The notes under the pieces: model-generated
Databases searched by the model: none
Seen by the model: the letters and a program-made list of their open reading frames with translations, nothing else
What the model was told of the DNA's origin: nothing
Origin: Mrakia gelida
Taxonomy: Eukaryota; Basidiomycota; Tremellomycetes; Cystofilobasidiales; Mrakiaceae
Direction of reading: 5' to 3'
DNA: 64,000 nucleotides
Assembly: GCA_024345305.1 (NCBI GenBank)
Contig: BRON01000016.1
Span: 310,001 to 374,000 of the forward strand
In this document: piece after piece, positions 12,020 through 23,600 of the stretch
How positions within the stretch are numbered: position 1 is the first letter of the stretch
Layout: each line of letters starts with the position of its first letter
Made by a program: the position numbers and the translations under genes

Positions 12020-12423
12020 CTCTAGACTAGTCTTCGATATCTCAGCTCGCGTATAGAGTGATATTGGGACACGTTGGGACGATGAGCGAGGATGAGAGAT
12101 CAACGTCGCCCACCAAGACGACGCGTTCGAATTCGCGGCCTGCTGAAGAAGAAGAAGAGAGCCCGTCAGCTCGAGCCTGAACTGGGAAGACGATTGAGAG
12201 GACTCACTGGTGCCCTGTGTGAGTGAGCTGTACTCGACTGCGTCGTACGATAGCACGAGCTCGCTTCGAGCAGAAGTCGACGTTGTGATTGAGACGCGAC
12301 TCTCCGTTTGCACTCGTCCTAACAGGGTCAGAAGGGACGACATCTAGAGCCAACCAAAAGAAAGGTATCGGTCATCGGTCACTGTCTTCTCGACCTCGCA
12401 GGCCCGAGCAAACTCACCTCATC
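12020..12423. other. 3' intergenic between convergent genes
   Basis: No supported gene. It holds the 3' ends of the ARMT1-like gene and of ARV1. Confidence 0.5.
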
Positions 12424-13342
12424 TCAAAGCTTCAACTCCCCTCGTTCGTCTCCCAGCCACTCCATCAGCTTCCATCTTCCCCACCACCCTACACACACCA
12501 AACTCGTCGTCTCCAGTGCACTCAACCTCCCCATCAGCAGCACTCTCAGTCCAAACCCAATCCCCATCCCTCCAAGTACGTTCCTAACGACCCACTCTCG
12601 GTCGAGCGTTTCCTGAGCGATGGGAGCGAGGATGGGAGCGAGCCATTCGAGGTGCTTTGTCGAAAGGAGGTCGAGTAGGAAGGTATGGGGGCTGGGTGAA
12701 GTCGGTGGTGAGGTGGGAGAGTCCGTTGGGGTTGGCCAGATCGAGAGGAGAAGGAGGAGGAGGAGTTTGGGAAGCGAGGAGAGGAGGAGGGTGAGGGGGA
12801 TGAGGAGAGGACTGAGGGGATGGGAGAGGGACGAAACGACCCGATTCAGTGAATGAGAGAGACTTGATCGATCCGGGCTGAAAGGAATGAGCAGAACGCA
12901 CTGGAAGTCGTCGGGCAAAGACTTTGTCGTCCCTTTCGACGCGTCGGGTTCGACAGGTCGAGAACGAGGGCGAGACCAGAACTGATGACGGAGAAAGCTA
13001 CGAGTCTTGATGAGTATTAAGGCAGAAACGAGGACCGTAAGATGGAATGCGAGAGTCTCTGTTGCGGGGGAGTACGAAGGGAGGACGCGTCAGTTGGGGG
13101 CGGAAAGAGGTGGGCGATGAAAGATCGCTCACCGAGGACCACAGCGATAAGGAGCTTGATGAAGGCTTGGACATCCTCGGAAGGAGATAGCAGGGTCGAT
13201 TGAGAGTCTGAGAGAGAGACGATGAGTTCATCAGTCCAGGCAGCGACTGAAATGAAGAGGAGGAGACGGGCGAACGAAGAGGGGTCCAGCGAAGATCTGT
13301 GACGCGCAAAGCGAAGCGGTTTTAGCGAGGGAATAGTCAAAA

Positions 13343-13376
<34 letters not shown>

Positions 13377-14010
13377 CACAGGTATCGGCTACTATAGTAG
13401 AGACCGAAAGTGTGAGCAGCAGGTTGATGACGGTCTGGAGCGACGAGATGGTGAACGAAAGGGTCAGCACAACTTTGACGCTTTCCCTCCATCTTCCGAA
13501 GGGCAAACTGACACACCTTCCATCTTCCATCAGCTACATCTCTCAGCAGAGATCTCTGCGCCGGGCTCTCGGCTCCTTCAGGCTTCTCCCCAGCGGCGCG
13601 TCCAGCCTGAATGGGTTCCGTTCCTCGGTTGAAGAGGAGGTGACGGTAAACGCCTGGTCGAAGGAGGACGAGGTCGAGGAAGAGAAGAAGAGGAGGCTGC
13701 TCGACGTAGGGATCGGCAAAGTCGTTGCAGTTCTCCTGAGGTAGCAAGGGGGAGAGAGACGAGGGTCAGAAAGGGGGAGGGAGGAAGGAGAGCGAGCTCA
13801 ACATCGCAGCGCCTTCCAAGCGCTTTCTTTGCTCACACAGATCGTTAACCGGATATTCGAAGCCTGTCAGGAATCCGAGGAGGTTGGTAGGAGTCAGTCG
13901 AGGTCTTGTAACCATACTTCGGGGTAATACGAGACCAGGAAAGAGCTTACGGAGGAGTAGACGGTGAAGAGGGAAGGGATGGGCGATCCGCAGAGAGTGC
14001 AGATGGGCAT
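12424..14010 (-). CDS. ARV1: ARV1 sterol/lipid homeostasis protein
   Basis: ARV1 is an endoplasmic reticulum membrane protein involved in sterol and sphingolipid traffic and in GPI-anchor synthesis. The start at 14010 gives MPICTLCGSPIPSLFTVYSS; the next exons give ASNIRLTIC and ENCNDFADPYVEQPP. Together these form the zinc-binding CxxC...CxxC ARV1 homology domain. It is followed by LLLFLDLVLLRPGVYRHLLF, the hallmark of the family. Later exons encode hydrophobic segments, and the last exon (from 12918) contains PLLIPLTLLLSSLPKLLLLL and ends at 12424. An intron carries an (AG)15 run at 13345-13374. The identification is firm; the middle exons are approximate. Confidence 0.85.
13345..13374. repeat. 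(AG)15 dinucleotide repeat
   Basis: Fifteen uninterrupted AG units inside an ARV1 intron. On the ARV1 strand it reads as a CT tract just after the GAGCTC that follows a coding exon. Confidence 0.9.
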
Positions 14011-14284
14011 CTCGGAGGACTAGAAGGGGTTTGCTGAGTTTATCGACCAGTCGTCCTGATACGAGGGAAGACTCTGCAGTTCCTGTTTTCGAGAAGAAGG
14101 AAGTTTTTGGTCGCGAAGGAGATGGGTGTCGAGCGAGGAAAGAGGTCGACGCCTTCCAAAGGGTCGAGCTCACCTCCTCCCCAACCCGCTTCCTTCTCCC
14201 TCCTTCCCTTCTTCGACAGATTTTCGGTCTTCCTCTCCATCTCCCTCAACCTCTCAGTACTCAAACCCTTCTCTCTCGACCAAG

Positions 14285-15625
14285 ATGGCCTCTCAGCACG
14301 TCGAGAAGATGGCTCAGCTCCTCGGATTCACGGAGGACAACGCTTTCCTTCCTCTCGTCGATTTTCAGAATCAGTTCGCCGCCCATCGCGATGCAGGCTT
14401 CCCTCCCGCCCTGACGCATGTAGCGGAGACCTGGGCGGATTTGGTCAGTCTCGTTCAACGTCTTCTTTCAGGCTTTGACAGAACGTGGGCGATTCTTCTT
14501 CGAGGGCAGGCCGACGACGAGCGAAGTTGACTTCGTTTCTTCCTACTCTTTCTCCCTGCTCAAGAACTCCAAGTTCAACAAGAAGACCAGGGATGAGAAG
14601 GATCTTATCTCCGTTCGTTCGCTTCCTGATTTAGATCTGTACTCGCTTGCTGACCAGGCTCTCTCTCGACTCCGCAGACCACCCTCGCCGTCCGACACCT
14701 CCCCAAATTCATCGAAGCCTTCATGCTTCTCTCGCCCAACAGCTTGGTCGGCCCATGGCATTCTGCTTTCCTTAGCTACACAAACCACGGACGAGGCGCG
14801 TGCTACGTCGCGCTCTATATACGAACTCACAAGGAAGAAGCGTTGAATCTTCTTTGCCACTCCCTCCCTCTCGTCGTCTCTCACATCCCCTCTTCCAGCT
14901 CTGTGCTTGATGAAGACCTGAGTGACTTACAACCCAGGACTCATATTCCAGAGCTGACTTTGGACTGTCTCTCCCTCCATCTGTCTCCTAGAGTCTCTCC
15001 AACATCAAAGCTTGGGTCAGAGTTTGCCGCCTCTGCTACGACGTGGCCTTCTGGTCGGCGGTAGCGACAAACCCTCTTACTCGGCCATCTTGGCTGGACT
15101 TCGACACTGCATCTCTTTCTCGCTTGGATCAGCTCTGCTCCAAATTGCAGGAGCTGGACGACGCAGGCTTGCTCGACAAGTCGATCTCGGACCTGTCCCC
15201 AGCAGCCATCGCCTCCCTTCTTCGCTCCCCGAACCAAAAATCCTGGGAGTACTACGAATCGGAGGCGCGCGCCGTGCTTCCCTGGATGATTTGCGAGTTC
15301 GAATTCGATGGGCGCGTTAGGGGAGCAGGATCATGTCGCGTCCTCGCCGACGGAGAACAGATGATGATGTGTTCGAGGGTGAGCTCATCTCCGTCTTCTC
15401 ATCTTCTCGAATCTCAGCGCTGACTCTCTGCTATCTTCTCGCAGTGCCGAACGGTTCGCTACTGCTGTCACGGTCCGTTCTCTCGTTCTTCGTTCCTTCC
15501 TCCTCGATGAACGCGTTCGCAAACCGAAGCTGATCCTCTCCTCCCTCCTCCTTGGTCCCACAGACCACCAAAAGGCTCACTGGAAGTACCACAAGTCTAC
15601 CTGCATCGCACCTGAGTGGGAGTGA
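14285..15625 (+). CDS. MYND-finger protein, copy 3
   Basis: Third member of the MYND family. The start at 14285 gives MASQHVEKMAQLLGFTEDNA, matching the shared N-terminal module. A central exon near 15043-15420 ends in GEQMMMCSR. The finger continues as CRTVRYCCH after one intron and DHQKAHWKYHKSTCIAPEWE after another, with TGA at 15623-15625. As in the other copies, His replaces the sixth Cys ligand and the protein ends a few residues after a CxxPxW motif. All splice joins in the finger are in frame, so this copy looks intact. It starts 274 bases from the divergent ARV1 start. Confidence 0.75.
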
Positions 15626-15894
15626 GGTTGACATCGCCGCTGCTGGGACAGAAGAGACGCATTCGATGAGGCGTGAGTCTCGTTCTGTCTTCGCTTTCGA
15701 CGCGTTTCGCTCGAGCTCGAAATTGACCACTTCCTCTTTTCGACTCCAGCTTCGAGACTTGCTTGACAAGGAGGCTGCAGTGCGATCCATGTTCGTTCGA
15801 CACACTCACAGCAAGAGAGTACTTCGAGCGAGGGGAAAACTCGAAACGAAACGCGTCGTTGTCGCCGCGAGCAAGGATCGTCGCCATCAATCCC

Positions 15895-17179
15895 TCAAAA
15901 CCTCTCTCCCCTCATCCTCCCTACCGCTTTCCGACTCATCTCGTAGTACCGCAACTGCTGTAACGTCATCCCTCTCGTCCTCTCCCTCTCCGCTGCGTCC
16001 TCGACCGCTTGCCGAGCCCTCTCCCTCTCCCACTCCAGCGCGTCTCGATCCCTCTCCCTTTGCTCCATCTCCCGCGCCCGAACGGGATCAATCGCTCGAA
16101 TCATCGCTCGATGACGAAGATCCTCCTGGTCCAGAAGGAAGTCTCGTTCTTGTTGTCGTTCGGCTTCGAGTCGAGTCTGGCGGATGTACTCGACGTAGGC
16201 GGCGGGATTGCGGTTGTAGGCTCGCCAGATTGAGGTTGGGGTTTCACTGAGAGAGTCAAAAACAAACCAAAAATGAGAGAGAGGTGGGTCAGTGCGAGGA
16301 AGCGAGAGTGAGGCGAGGATATAGGAACGAAACGCGTCGAACGAACTTCGGCGGCAGTGGTTCAGACCTGTCGACCAAGTCTGGCTCCTCCTCGTACTCT
16401 CCTCCCTCATCGTACTTCTTCCGTTCGACTTGAAACCAAGCGTTGACCTGCTTCTTGTCCAGACCAGTCGAGTGCATGAGGAGGATAACGTCGTGCGTGT
16501 TGGGTACTGCAAAGACGAACGGAGGAGAGCAAAAGGTCAGCTTCGACTTCGACGAGGAGGAGCGACACAGCAGTGCGAGCTCAGAAGCTGTCTCGCTATT
16601 CATCCACGAGCTAGACGAGCGTGCGATTGCAGGATTCATCGCAGCGAAAGGAGTCGCGTGGAGTTCGCTTCGCGAGGGAGGGAAGCGGGAAGGAACGAGG
16701 GGGCGGGGAGAGGAAAGGGAAGCTCGGGACGAACGTGGATTGCGATCAAACTCCTCCTGGAGAAGGTCCAGCTGTTCCTCAGTTTTCCTCCTGTTCGCTG
16801 GTTGGCCATTAAGCTCCCTGATATGTCGAGAGAACTATCTGATCGCATGGGAAAGAAGAGAATTGACTATCAGCGACGCTTCAGAGCTTCGGAGGAAAGC
16901 GAGCCTGAGCGCAAGCTCTCTTTGCCCCAGATGAGGGAAGGATCCACGTCCATCTCGCCAGCAAAGTGAAGAAGAAGGAAGTAGTAGGCGAGCTCACTTT
17001 CCTACATCCTGACTCGACACGGAAGGTCCGTACATCGACATCTGCATCGCTGTCGACCTTTGAACGGCGAGAGGCGGTTTCGTTATCGATCCATAGCGCC
17101 TGGAGTAGTTATCGTAGCAGGATGAGAGTATTCCGATCTGAGCGTCCGACAGGCGACTGATGAAGGGGTTGTCGGACAT
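15895..17179 (-). CDS. homeodomain protein lacking the canonical Asn51
   Basis: Homeodomain DNA-binding protein. Taking the start at 17179 (MSDNPFISRLSDAQIGILSS), exon 1 ends at GTGAGC after SSQDVG. The next exon gives RRKTEEQLDLLQEEFDRNP, and the following exon joins in frame as PNTHDVILLMHSTG then LDKKQVNAWFQVERKKYDEG. This is a clear helix-turn-helix with the Trp48-Phe49 pair, but the recognition helix reads WFQVER, where almost all homeodomains have WFxNxR. The last exon encodes a highly charged Arg/Glu-rich helix, probably coiled coil, ending GRMRGERF at 15895. The start is uncertain: an upstream exon at 17238-17483 may belong to it. It lies back to back with the RING-CH gene. Confidence 0.7.
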
Positions 17180-17237
17180 GAGGAGAAAAGTGGCTGGGAA
17201 GGAGCAGGAGGGCAGAGGGGGAGGCAGACAGACTCAC

Positions 17238-17483
17238 CAGCTCGTTGTAGATTCTCAGCCTATCCTGTGTGTCTTGGGGATGCCGAGGAAGCGAGGTTTG
17301 ATCGATCGACTGGCTTTTCTCTGCCCAAAGACGAACGAGGGAAGGGAAGGTGTCGTCGGTCAAGCCGAGGACCTGAGCGAATCGCTCGCTGTGTTGGAAC
17401 GCTGCTTCGTAGGAGGTAGGGGAGGGAGGAAGTGAAGGTCCTTCGTCCAGCGTAGAGGAAGAGGAGGATGATGTGAAATCCAT
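17238..17483 (-). CDS. exon with the MYND-family N-terminal module, upstream of the homeodomain gene
   Basis: The frame from the ATG at 17483 contains SERFAQVLGLTDDTFPSLVR, which matches the N-termini of the MYND proteins (LGxxDD/ED then a hydrophobic helix). It ends in phase 0 after YNEL at a good GTGAGT donor. The next acceptor (CCCAG before 17193) leads into the homeodomain gene in the wrong frame, with an early stop. A weaker donor four bases downstream (GTCTGT) would keep the frame. So this is either a true first exon with unusual splicing or a leftover of another MYND gene. Confidence 0.45.
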
Positions 17484-17623
17484 AGAAGTCGAGACTGACG
17501 GTTTGGAAGGAGAGAGGGAGGGAGGACGAAACGAAAGTGACGACGTTGCGAGCTCGTGTGCTCTCCTCCTTCTCCTCCATCACCCAACAGCTCGCAAAAC
17601 TTTCCTCTTCCTTCCTCGTTTCT

Positions 17624-20166
17624 ATGAGCCGACCTCGACCTCCTCCTCCTTCCATTCGACGAGTTTCTGCAAGAGCCACTCCGGGACAGCATCCCTCAGG
17701 ATTCCCACGCCCGACGCTTCGTCCGCCAGCACCTCGAGCTCAAGGAGGAGGTTCCTCAGACGAGTACGAAGACTGGGAGTCAGAGGAGGATGCAGCAACA
17801 GATCATGAGCAAGGAGGACCTATAGTGAACATGGCTGGAGTAGGAGCCCACGGCAAGGGGATCGATCTGCCACCACCGAAGAAGGTAGAGAAGGAGATCA
17901 AGGTCGAGGACGTCGAAGACAAGGTGAGCTCGCTTTCTTCTCGTCCTCGGTCTTGTGGAGAGTTTCGACGTCACTAGGAGATATCGTATAGGTCCTTATC
18001 TCTTTGAAGGCTTCGAGGAACGAGTAGGGACATACGAGCGAGCTTGTCGAGAAGGGAGAATCGTGAGCTCGAGCTGACCTCCGTTTCCTCCTTCGCCTCT
18101 TCCTCTCCCCCCTCTTTCCTTCGTATTAGAGCTGCTGGGTCTGCCTCGAGGACGAAACCGATGTCGACTCAGTTGGAAAGGCATGGGCTCATCCTTGGTG
18201 AGTTGGGATCGTCCAGAAACTCGAAGGCGGAGCTGCTTGCGACGGAAGACTCGAGCTCACCCTCTCCCTCCTCCCTCTCCTGTTCAGTCACTGCTCGCTC
18301 GTCGCTCACGAGAAATGCCTGCTCGTCTGGATCGCATCTCAAGAGCAAGCTCAGCTCAAACCTGGACCTATCTCATGCCCTCAGTGCAAGGAACCCTACA
18401 CCATCTACGAGGTTCGTCGATCTTTCTTCCTTTGTCCTCCTCCTCGAGCTCAACGTCGAACTGACCCACGCTTGTCATTGCTCTTCAGAAATCGAGCTTA
18501 CCTCTCGCCCTCTTCAACCTGGGAGACGAGATCATAGGGAGAGGATGTGCTGCTCTGATCCTCACCGGTCAGTGCTCTTCCTTCGCTTCGCCGAGTTTCG
18601 ACGGTCCAGCAACGAGTCGACTAAGACGCGACTGACCGTGCCCTCCCTGCTCCTCTTCGATCCAGGCATCGCCTCCTCCTTCATCTTCACCTCCGGAGCC
18701 TTAGGATACAGCTCTCTCCGATGCTACCTCGGCAAGCAAGCTACCACGCTCGTCCTCGGAAACAACGTTCGCTCGTGGCCGCTCTGGGCTCTCGCGACAG
18801 TTCCCCTCATCGTGAGTTCCACTTCTGCTCCCCTCCCATTTACGTCGAGGACCACAAACCTGACGAACGCTGCGTGCGCTCGATCCTATCAGCCCTACGC
18901 TCAAATCACCTCAGCCTTCTCGTCCGACATCCTCTCCGTCGAGCGATTCACCTTGTTCGTCTCGACTCCTCATCTCTTATCCATCGCCCTCCCAACCTCG
19001 CTGACCCTTTCCTTCGATCTGTTCCGCCAGCCTCGAATCAGGCCTCATTCTCCTCCCCATCTTCTTCCTCCCTCGAGCACCAGCGAATCCTCTCGTCCCA
19101 GCCTGGTCGCTCAACAACCCTCGACTCTTCTCCCTCGCGTGGAGCTTCCCTCCTGGTCCTGGACTCACCCTCGCTCTTCTTCCTGCTCTCAACGTTGTCT
19201 ATCGTAAGTTTTCTTTCACCTCCTTCAACGCACCTCGCGTGGTCAGACGAAAAGTCTCTCGCTCGCATTTGACGCGTCGTCTCGTTTGAACAATCAATAC
19301 AGTCAACATCAAACGACGCGTCCAGCGCTCGGTTCTTCTCGGAACAGGCCTCTTCGCTCCTTGGTCCAACTCAGAAGGAGGTGGAAGACGAGGTGGAGGG
19401 TTCAACCTCGGAGGAGACGACGGGCAGATCTTTGGAGTGAGATTGAACATTGAGATTGGTTCGTCGTCGCTTTCCCCTCCTTCTCCCTCCCTCCCTCGTC
19501 TCCTTCCTAACACTCTCCCACCCCTTCTTTCCTCCCAACAGAAGACGCCCGCCCCAACGCCGACCCCGCGCCTCCTCCACCCCCACCACCCGCTCTCGCC
19601 GACGAAGCGCTCTACCTCACTCGACACTCCATCACCCGTCTCGCGTGCGGAGCGCTCATCGCTCCTACTGTCTCAGCGCTGGCAGGATGGGGGCTCGAGA
19701 AGGTCGCGAGGAAGTGGAGTCCTACGCTGGGAAGGTTCTTGGGGTTGAAGGGACTGCCGTTGGCTTATGGGAAGCAGGGAGCGGGAGGGTGGTTGATCGG
19801 GACGGCTGGGAAGGGAGGGTGGGGAGGATGGAATGGGCTTGGGCAGGAAGGGGAGTTGGATCCTGTTTGGTGGAGGAACGCTGTTGGGGGGTGTTTGGTC
19901 GTGCTGGTTAAGGAGTGAGTTGCATGATCTTCCTTTTTACTTCGTTCGTTTCGAAGACGCGACTGACCTCGACTCGTCGTTTTCGTTTCGCAGCTCCTTC
20001 AGTCTGCTGTTCGTATATTTACCTCGAAGGTGGTTGACATCTTGGGCTGACTGATACATTTGCGCGTGTTCGATCTCGCAGATACAAGTATCTTCGCCTG
20101 CAACAACGACGATCTCGACGCGTCAAGAACAGGAACTTCGATGGGTTGGATGTGAAGAGCCATTGA
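17624..20166 (+). CDS. RING-CH (MARCH-type) membrane E3 ubiquitin ligase
   Basis: Membrane-bound E3 ligase of the RINGv class, closest in layout to MARCH5-like proteins. The start at 17624 gives MSRPRPPPPSIRRVSAR, a Pro/Arg-rich head, then an acidic stretch (SSDEYEDWESEEDAATDHE). The C4HC3 finger is split over exons: CWVCLEDETDVDSVGKAW, then AHPCHCSLVAHEKCLLVWIA, then SCPQCKEPYTIYEKSSLPLA. Several hydrophobic segments follow, including GIASSFIFTSGALGYSSLRC and SWPLWALATVPLI, and a Gly/Trp-rich region. The last exon ends RRVKNRNFDGLDVKSH with TGA at 20164-20166. All eight zinc ligands are present. Substrates and membrane are unknown; mitochondria or ER are the usual sites for relatives. Confidence 0.82.
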
Positions 20167-20604
20167 ACAACCTCGTCTTCCCCTGTCCCCTGTTCAACCA
20201 CGTACCTACCTACACCTCTCACTCTGCTCTTACCATAATACTGCATGCCCTTCTTCACTGGTCTCTTCACCTCGCGACTCTCATCGAGTCACTCCCTCGC
20301 GCGCGCACCTCTCCGTTCTCCCCTCCTTCCTCAAACCTCACCAAAAGACTCGTAGGCAGATCTTCATCTCCATCTCAGCCTCCTACTACCACAACACAGA
20401 AACCCCAAATTTGGCTCCGTCCGCTCACCGCGGGAACGCCTTCTCCTTCGTTCGGAGATAGCCTGATTTCAATCGAACCTCACCCTCCTCCTGCTCCTGC
20501 TACCCCCCCAACGTCCAGCTCCTCCCACCCCATCTCTTCACTCCCCCTTTCTTCTTCCGTTCTCTTCCCATCCGACCCTCTTCCTCCTCAGTGCTCAGAG
20601 CAAG
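20167..20604. other. intergenic: 3' end of the E3 gene and 5' leader of the transcription factor
   Basis: Pyrimidine-rich, no supported gene. The long plus frame through it is Pro/Ser shadow sequence. Confidence 0.5.
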
Positions 20605-23600
20605 ATGGCGAAGGACACGACGACTTCGAAACCGACTGTCGCGGCTGGACGAACGAAGAAGGAAGGAGGGAAACCCAAGCTCGTTACGTTCGATGGATGT
20701 GTGCTTTGTAGGGTTAGGAGGAAGGTGAGTGAGCGCGTTTTGGGTGTGTCTCTTTTGGAAGGGCGTGAAGAGGGAGGAAGAGGAAGGGAGATAAGGAGAA
20801 GAAGAAGAGGGAGGAGCTGATCGAGAAGGAGGAAGAGAGCTGACTCGTTTGGTTGGTTCGACGGACTTTTGTGCTACAGAAATGCGACGAACGTGAGTTT
20901 GTCAGACCTGATTGACACGAGGGCGATGGAGGCTGACTCTCGCCTTGGGTTCCGTGTCGTGCGAGGGATGTTAGGCAAACCAGGCTGCTCTGTAAGTTGA
21001 GCTTCAACTCACGGAGGGGAGAGGGTCGCCGTTCCTTCCTCGCCCGAGATAGAATCGACCTCGGCCCTCTTGCTCACTTCCTGTTTTCTTTTCGTTCGTC
21101 GGTTTGTGCAGACCTGCGAGAGACTGAACATCCAATGCTTGGGTTACTCGAGTAAACGTGAGTGCGAGAACGGAGGTGGGAGGGGGGAGGGGAGTGGCGA
21201 TGGGCTGAGAGCTGACCTCAACTCGTTCTCGAATGGCACCTTCTCTTCCAGGTCCGTTGTATCTACAGGACAAGACCAATCTTGAGGCTGTCAGGGCTGA
21301 GGTACGTTCCATTCGAGCTTAGAGGGTGGAAGAGAGGGAGGAGGACGGAGATGTAGAGAGCTGATTCCTTGATTGAGGGTCTTCGACAGATCACCGCCTT
21401 CCTCCAACGTTCCGGACGAGTTCGTCGACATGGCAAAGGAGACGCCTCGACAGCTGCTTCCTCGTCGTCGTCGAAACCCAAGACTGCGAAGGCGAAGGGA
21501 AAGGGGAAGGCTTCACCTTTGGCGGAAGGAGTGAAGGAGGAGGAGACGGAGGAAGGGGAGGGAGGAGGACTGGACTCGAAACCGGAGATCTTGAGGTTCA
21601 CCTTCAGTTTGGAGACGAAGGACGATGTGGGAGCTGGACGGGGGTCTTCGAGTTCGAAGACGACGAGGGCGGTGCCTCCTGCTACGAGGAAGGCGAAGGG
21701 GAAGAAGGTTGCGAAAGGTGAGTCGAATTGAGTTCGTTGAGTCGCCGAAGGAGGGAGCGAGGGACGCGAGGAACTGATGAAGCTTTGGTTGGGCTTGGAA
21801 TTGAACCAGCAGCTCCTGCACCTGTCGAGGAGGAAGTCGTCGCGCCTGAGAGTCCGTTGGGAGAGGAGTCGGACGAGGAAGTCGATTCTGCCGTTGAGGA
21901 GGAGATGGAGGATCGGCACGAGTTGCGTGAGTTCGAACGACGCGTTTTTCCTCTTCTCCCGTCTTTGTTCTCGAACTGACGCGTATCTCTTTCGTTCTTC
22001 GCTCAGCTGGATTTTCTTCCCCACCCTCTCCCTTCCTACGCTCCCTCCCCGAACAAGACCTCGACCAGCATCACCACCACGATCCCTCGCCCGACCACGA
22101 CCACAACAACCCTCTCCTCCACTCCCCAGCACCCTCCTACTCCTTCCCTCTCGCCTCTCCTCAATCCTCCTCAGCCTACACTCCACCACCCTTCTCAGTC
22201 AACCACCAATCCTACTACCACCCACCTCCAACGAACATCACCGTCGCAAACAACCTCGACGCGTACTTCCCTCCTCCCGAACCGATAGATCAACACAACT
22301 TCCCACCTCTCCCGCTCACCATCTCTCATCACTCTCAGCACTCGTCCAGGAAAATACCTTCAGCTCAGAATCAGCACAACCACAACTTCAACCATCAAGG
22401 AGTCGCGTCCTCCTCCTTCTCCCACGAACAAAACGAAGCGTTCTTCCCCCCTCCAGAACCTGGACCTTCTTCTTCCTCCACCTCCTCCTCTTCCTCTTCT
22501 ACCTCCCACTACCACCACCATCAGAACCAACACCAACAAAACCTCTACCACCCCTATCAACCTCACCAACACCACCAACAGCAGCGGCAGCAGCAACACG
22601 AAACCTTGGGAATCGCGATATCGCCCACGTCTCCCATCCTCGGCTTCTCCCCAGCCTTCCTCGAATCCCCCGACCTAAGCGACGCGAGAGTCTCCCTCCT
22701 CGACGAAGAGGTCCTCTCGGAGATGGAGGAGGAGGAGGTGGAGAGGTCGAGGTTGAGGAATCATGGACTGCATGGACGACCGTCGATTTCGATGACGGGG
22801 TTCGAGTCCGTGCCGATCGGGTTGGATAGTCCGCTCGAGAGGCTGGGGTTGCCGGTTAGGGAGTTCACGGTGAGTGGTTGCGCTGTGAGATGGATTGGGG
22901 GTGGGCTTTGGGAGAGAGGGAGGGAGAGGGGAGGAGACGAGAGACGCGTCGAGACGAGAACGAAGCTGATCGATTTGGTTTGTTCTTGCTTGTTCGAAGT
23001 ACATTCAATACTGGTGAGCTGGATCGATCGATGAACCTTCTGTGATGAACTTGGAACGAAAACTGACGCGAGATCTGGTTTGACCGCTTCTAGCGTCGGT
23101 CTGATGGATTCCCTCAAACCTCTCGCGGGTCGAGTTCGTTCCTCTCCCCTCTCCCCTTTCTTCCCTCCATCCTTCCCTCCCAACCTGACCTCTTCTTCTT
23201 CATCATCTCTTTCCCTTCCTCCAGCCCGGCTCCATCACCCAACAGACCCACTTCAAAGCCTCCGGCGTCCACCAACTCCTCACCGAAGACCCTCACGCCG
23301 TCCGAGATCGTCTCGTCGAGGTCAAGACCGCACAGACGATCATCTACGTCGCCATGAGGATGCCGTGTTGGAGGGACGTGATGTGTTGTTTCGCGTCGAG
23401 GCATCAAGGGTTGAGGAGTGCGGCGGCGAGTCCTGGAGGAGGGGAGAGACCGAGGGAGTGGACGCCGCCGGTTGTGGAGGGGGAGAGTCAGGCTTACCGG
23501 TGAGTTACGGTCTCGGATTTAGTGAAGTGAAACGTCAGGCTGACTCGCGCGGTCTTCGAAACAGCACTCGGGCTTGTGAGTTTTCGTTTCGTTTCGTCGC

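Noticed and set aside
18044..19207. A 387-residue plus frame through the RING-CH gene
   Set aside because: It reads through several introns of the E3 ligase in mixed frames; the true exons rebuild the C4HC3 finger in other phases.
15895..20166. Homeodomain gene divergent from a neighbour as a possible HD mating-type locus
   Set aside because: Basidiomycete HD loci pair two homeodomain genes (HD1/HD2). Here the divergent partner is a RING-CH ligase and no second homeodomain or pheromone gene is present.
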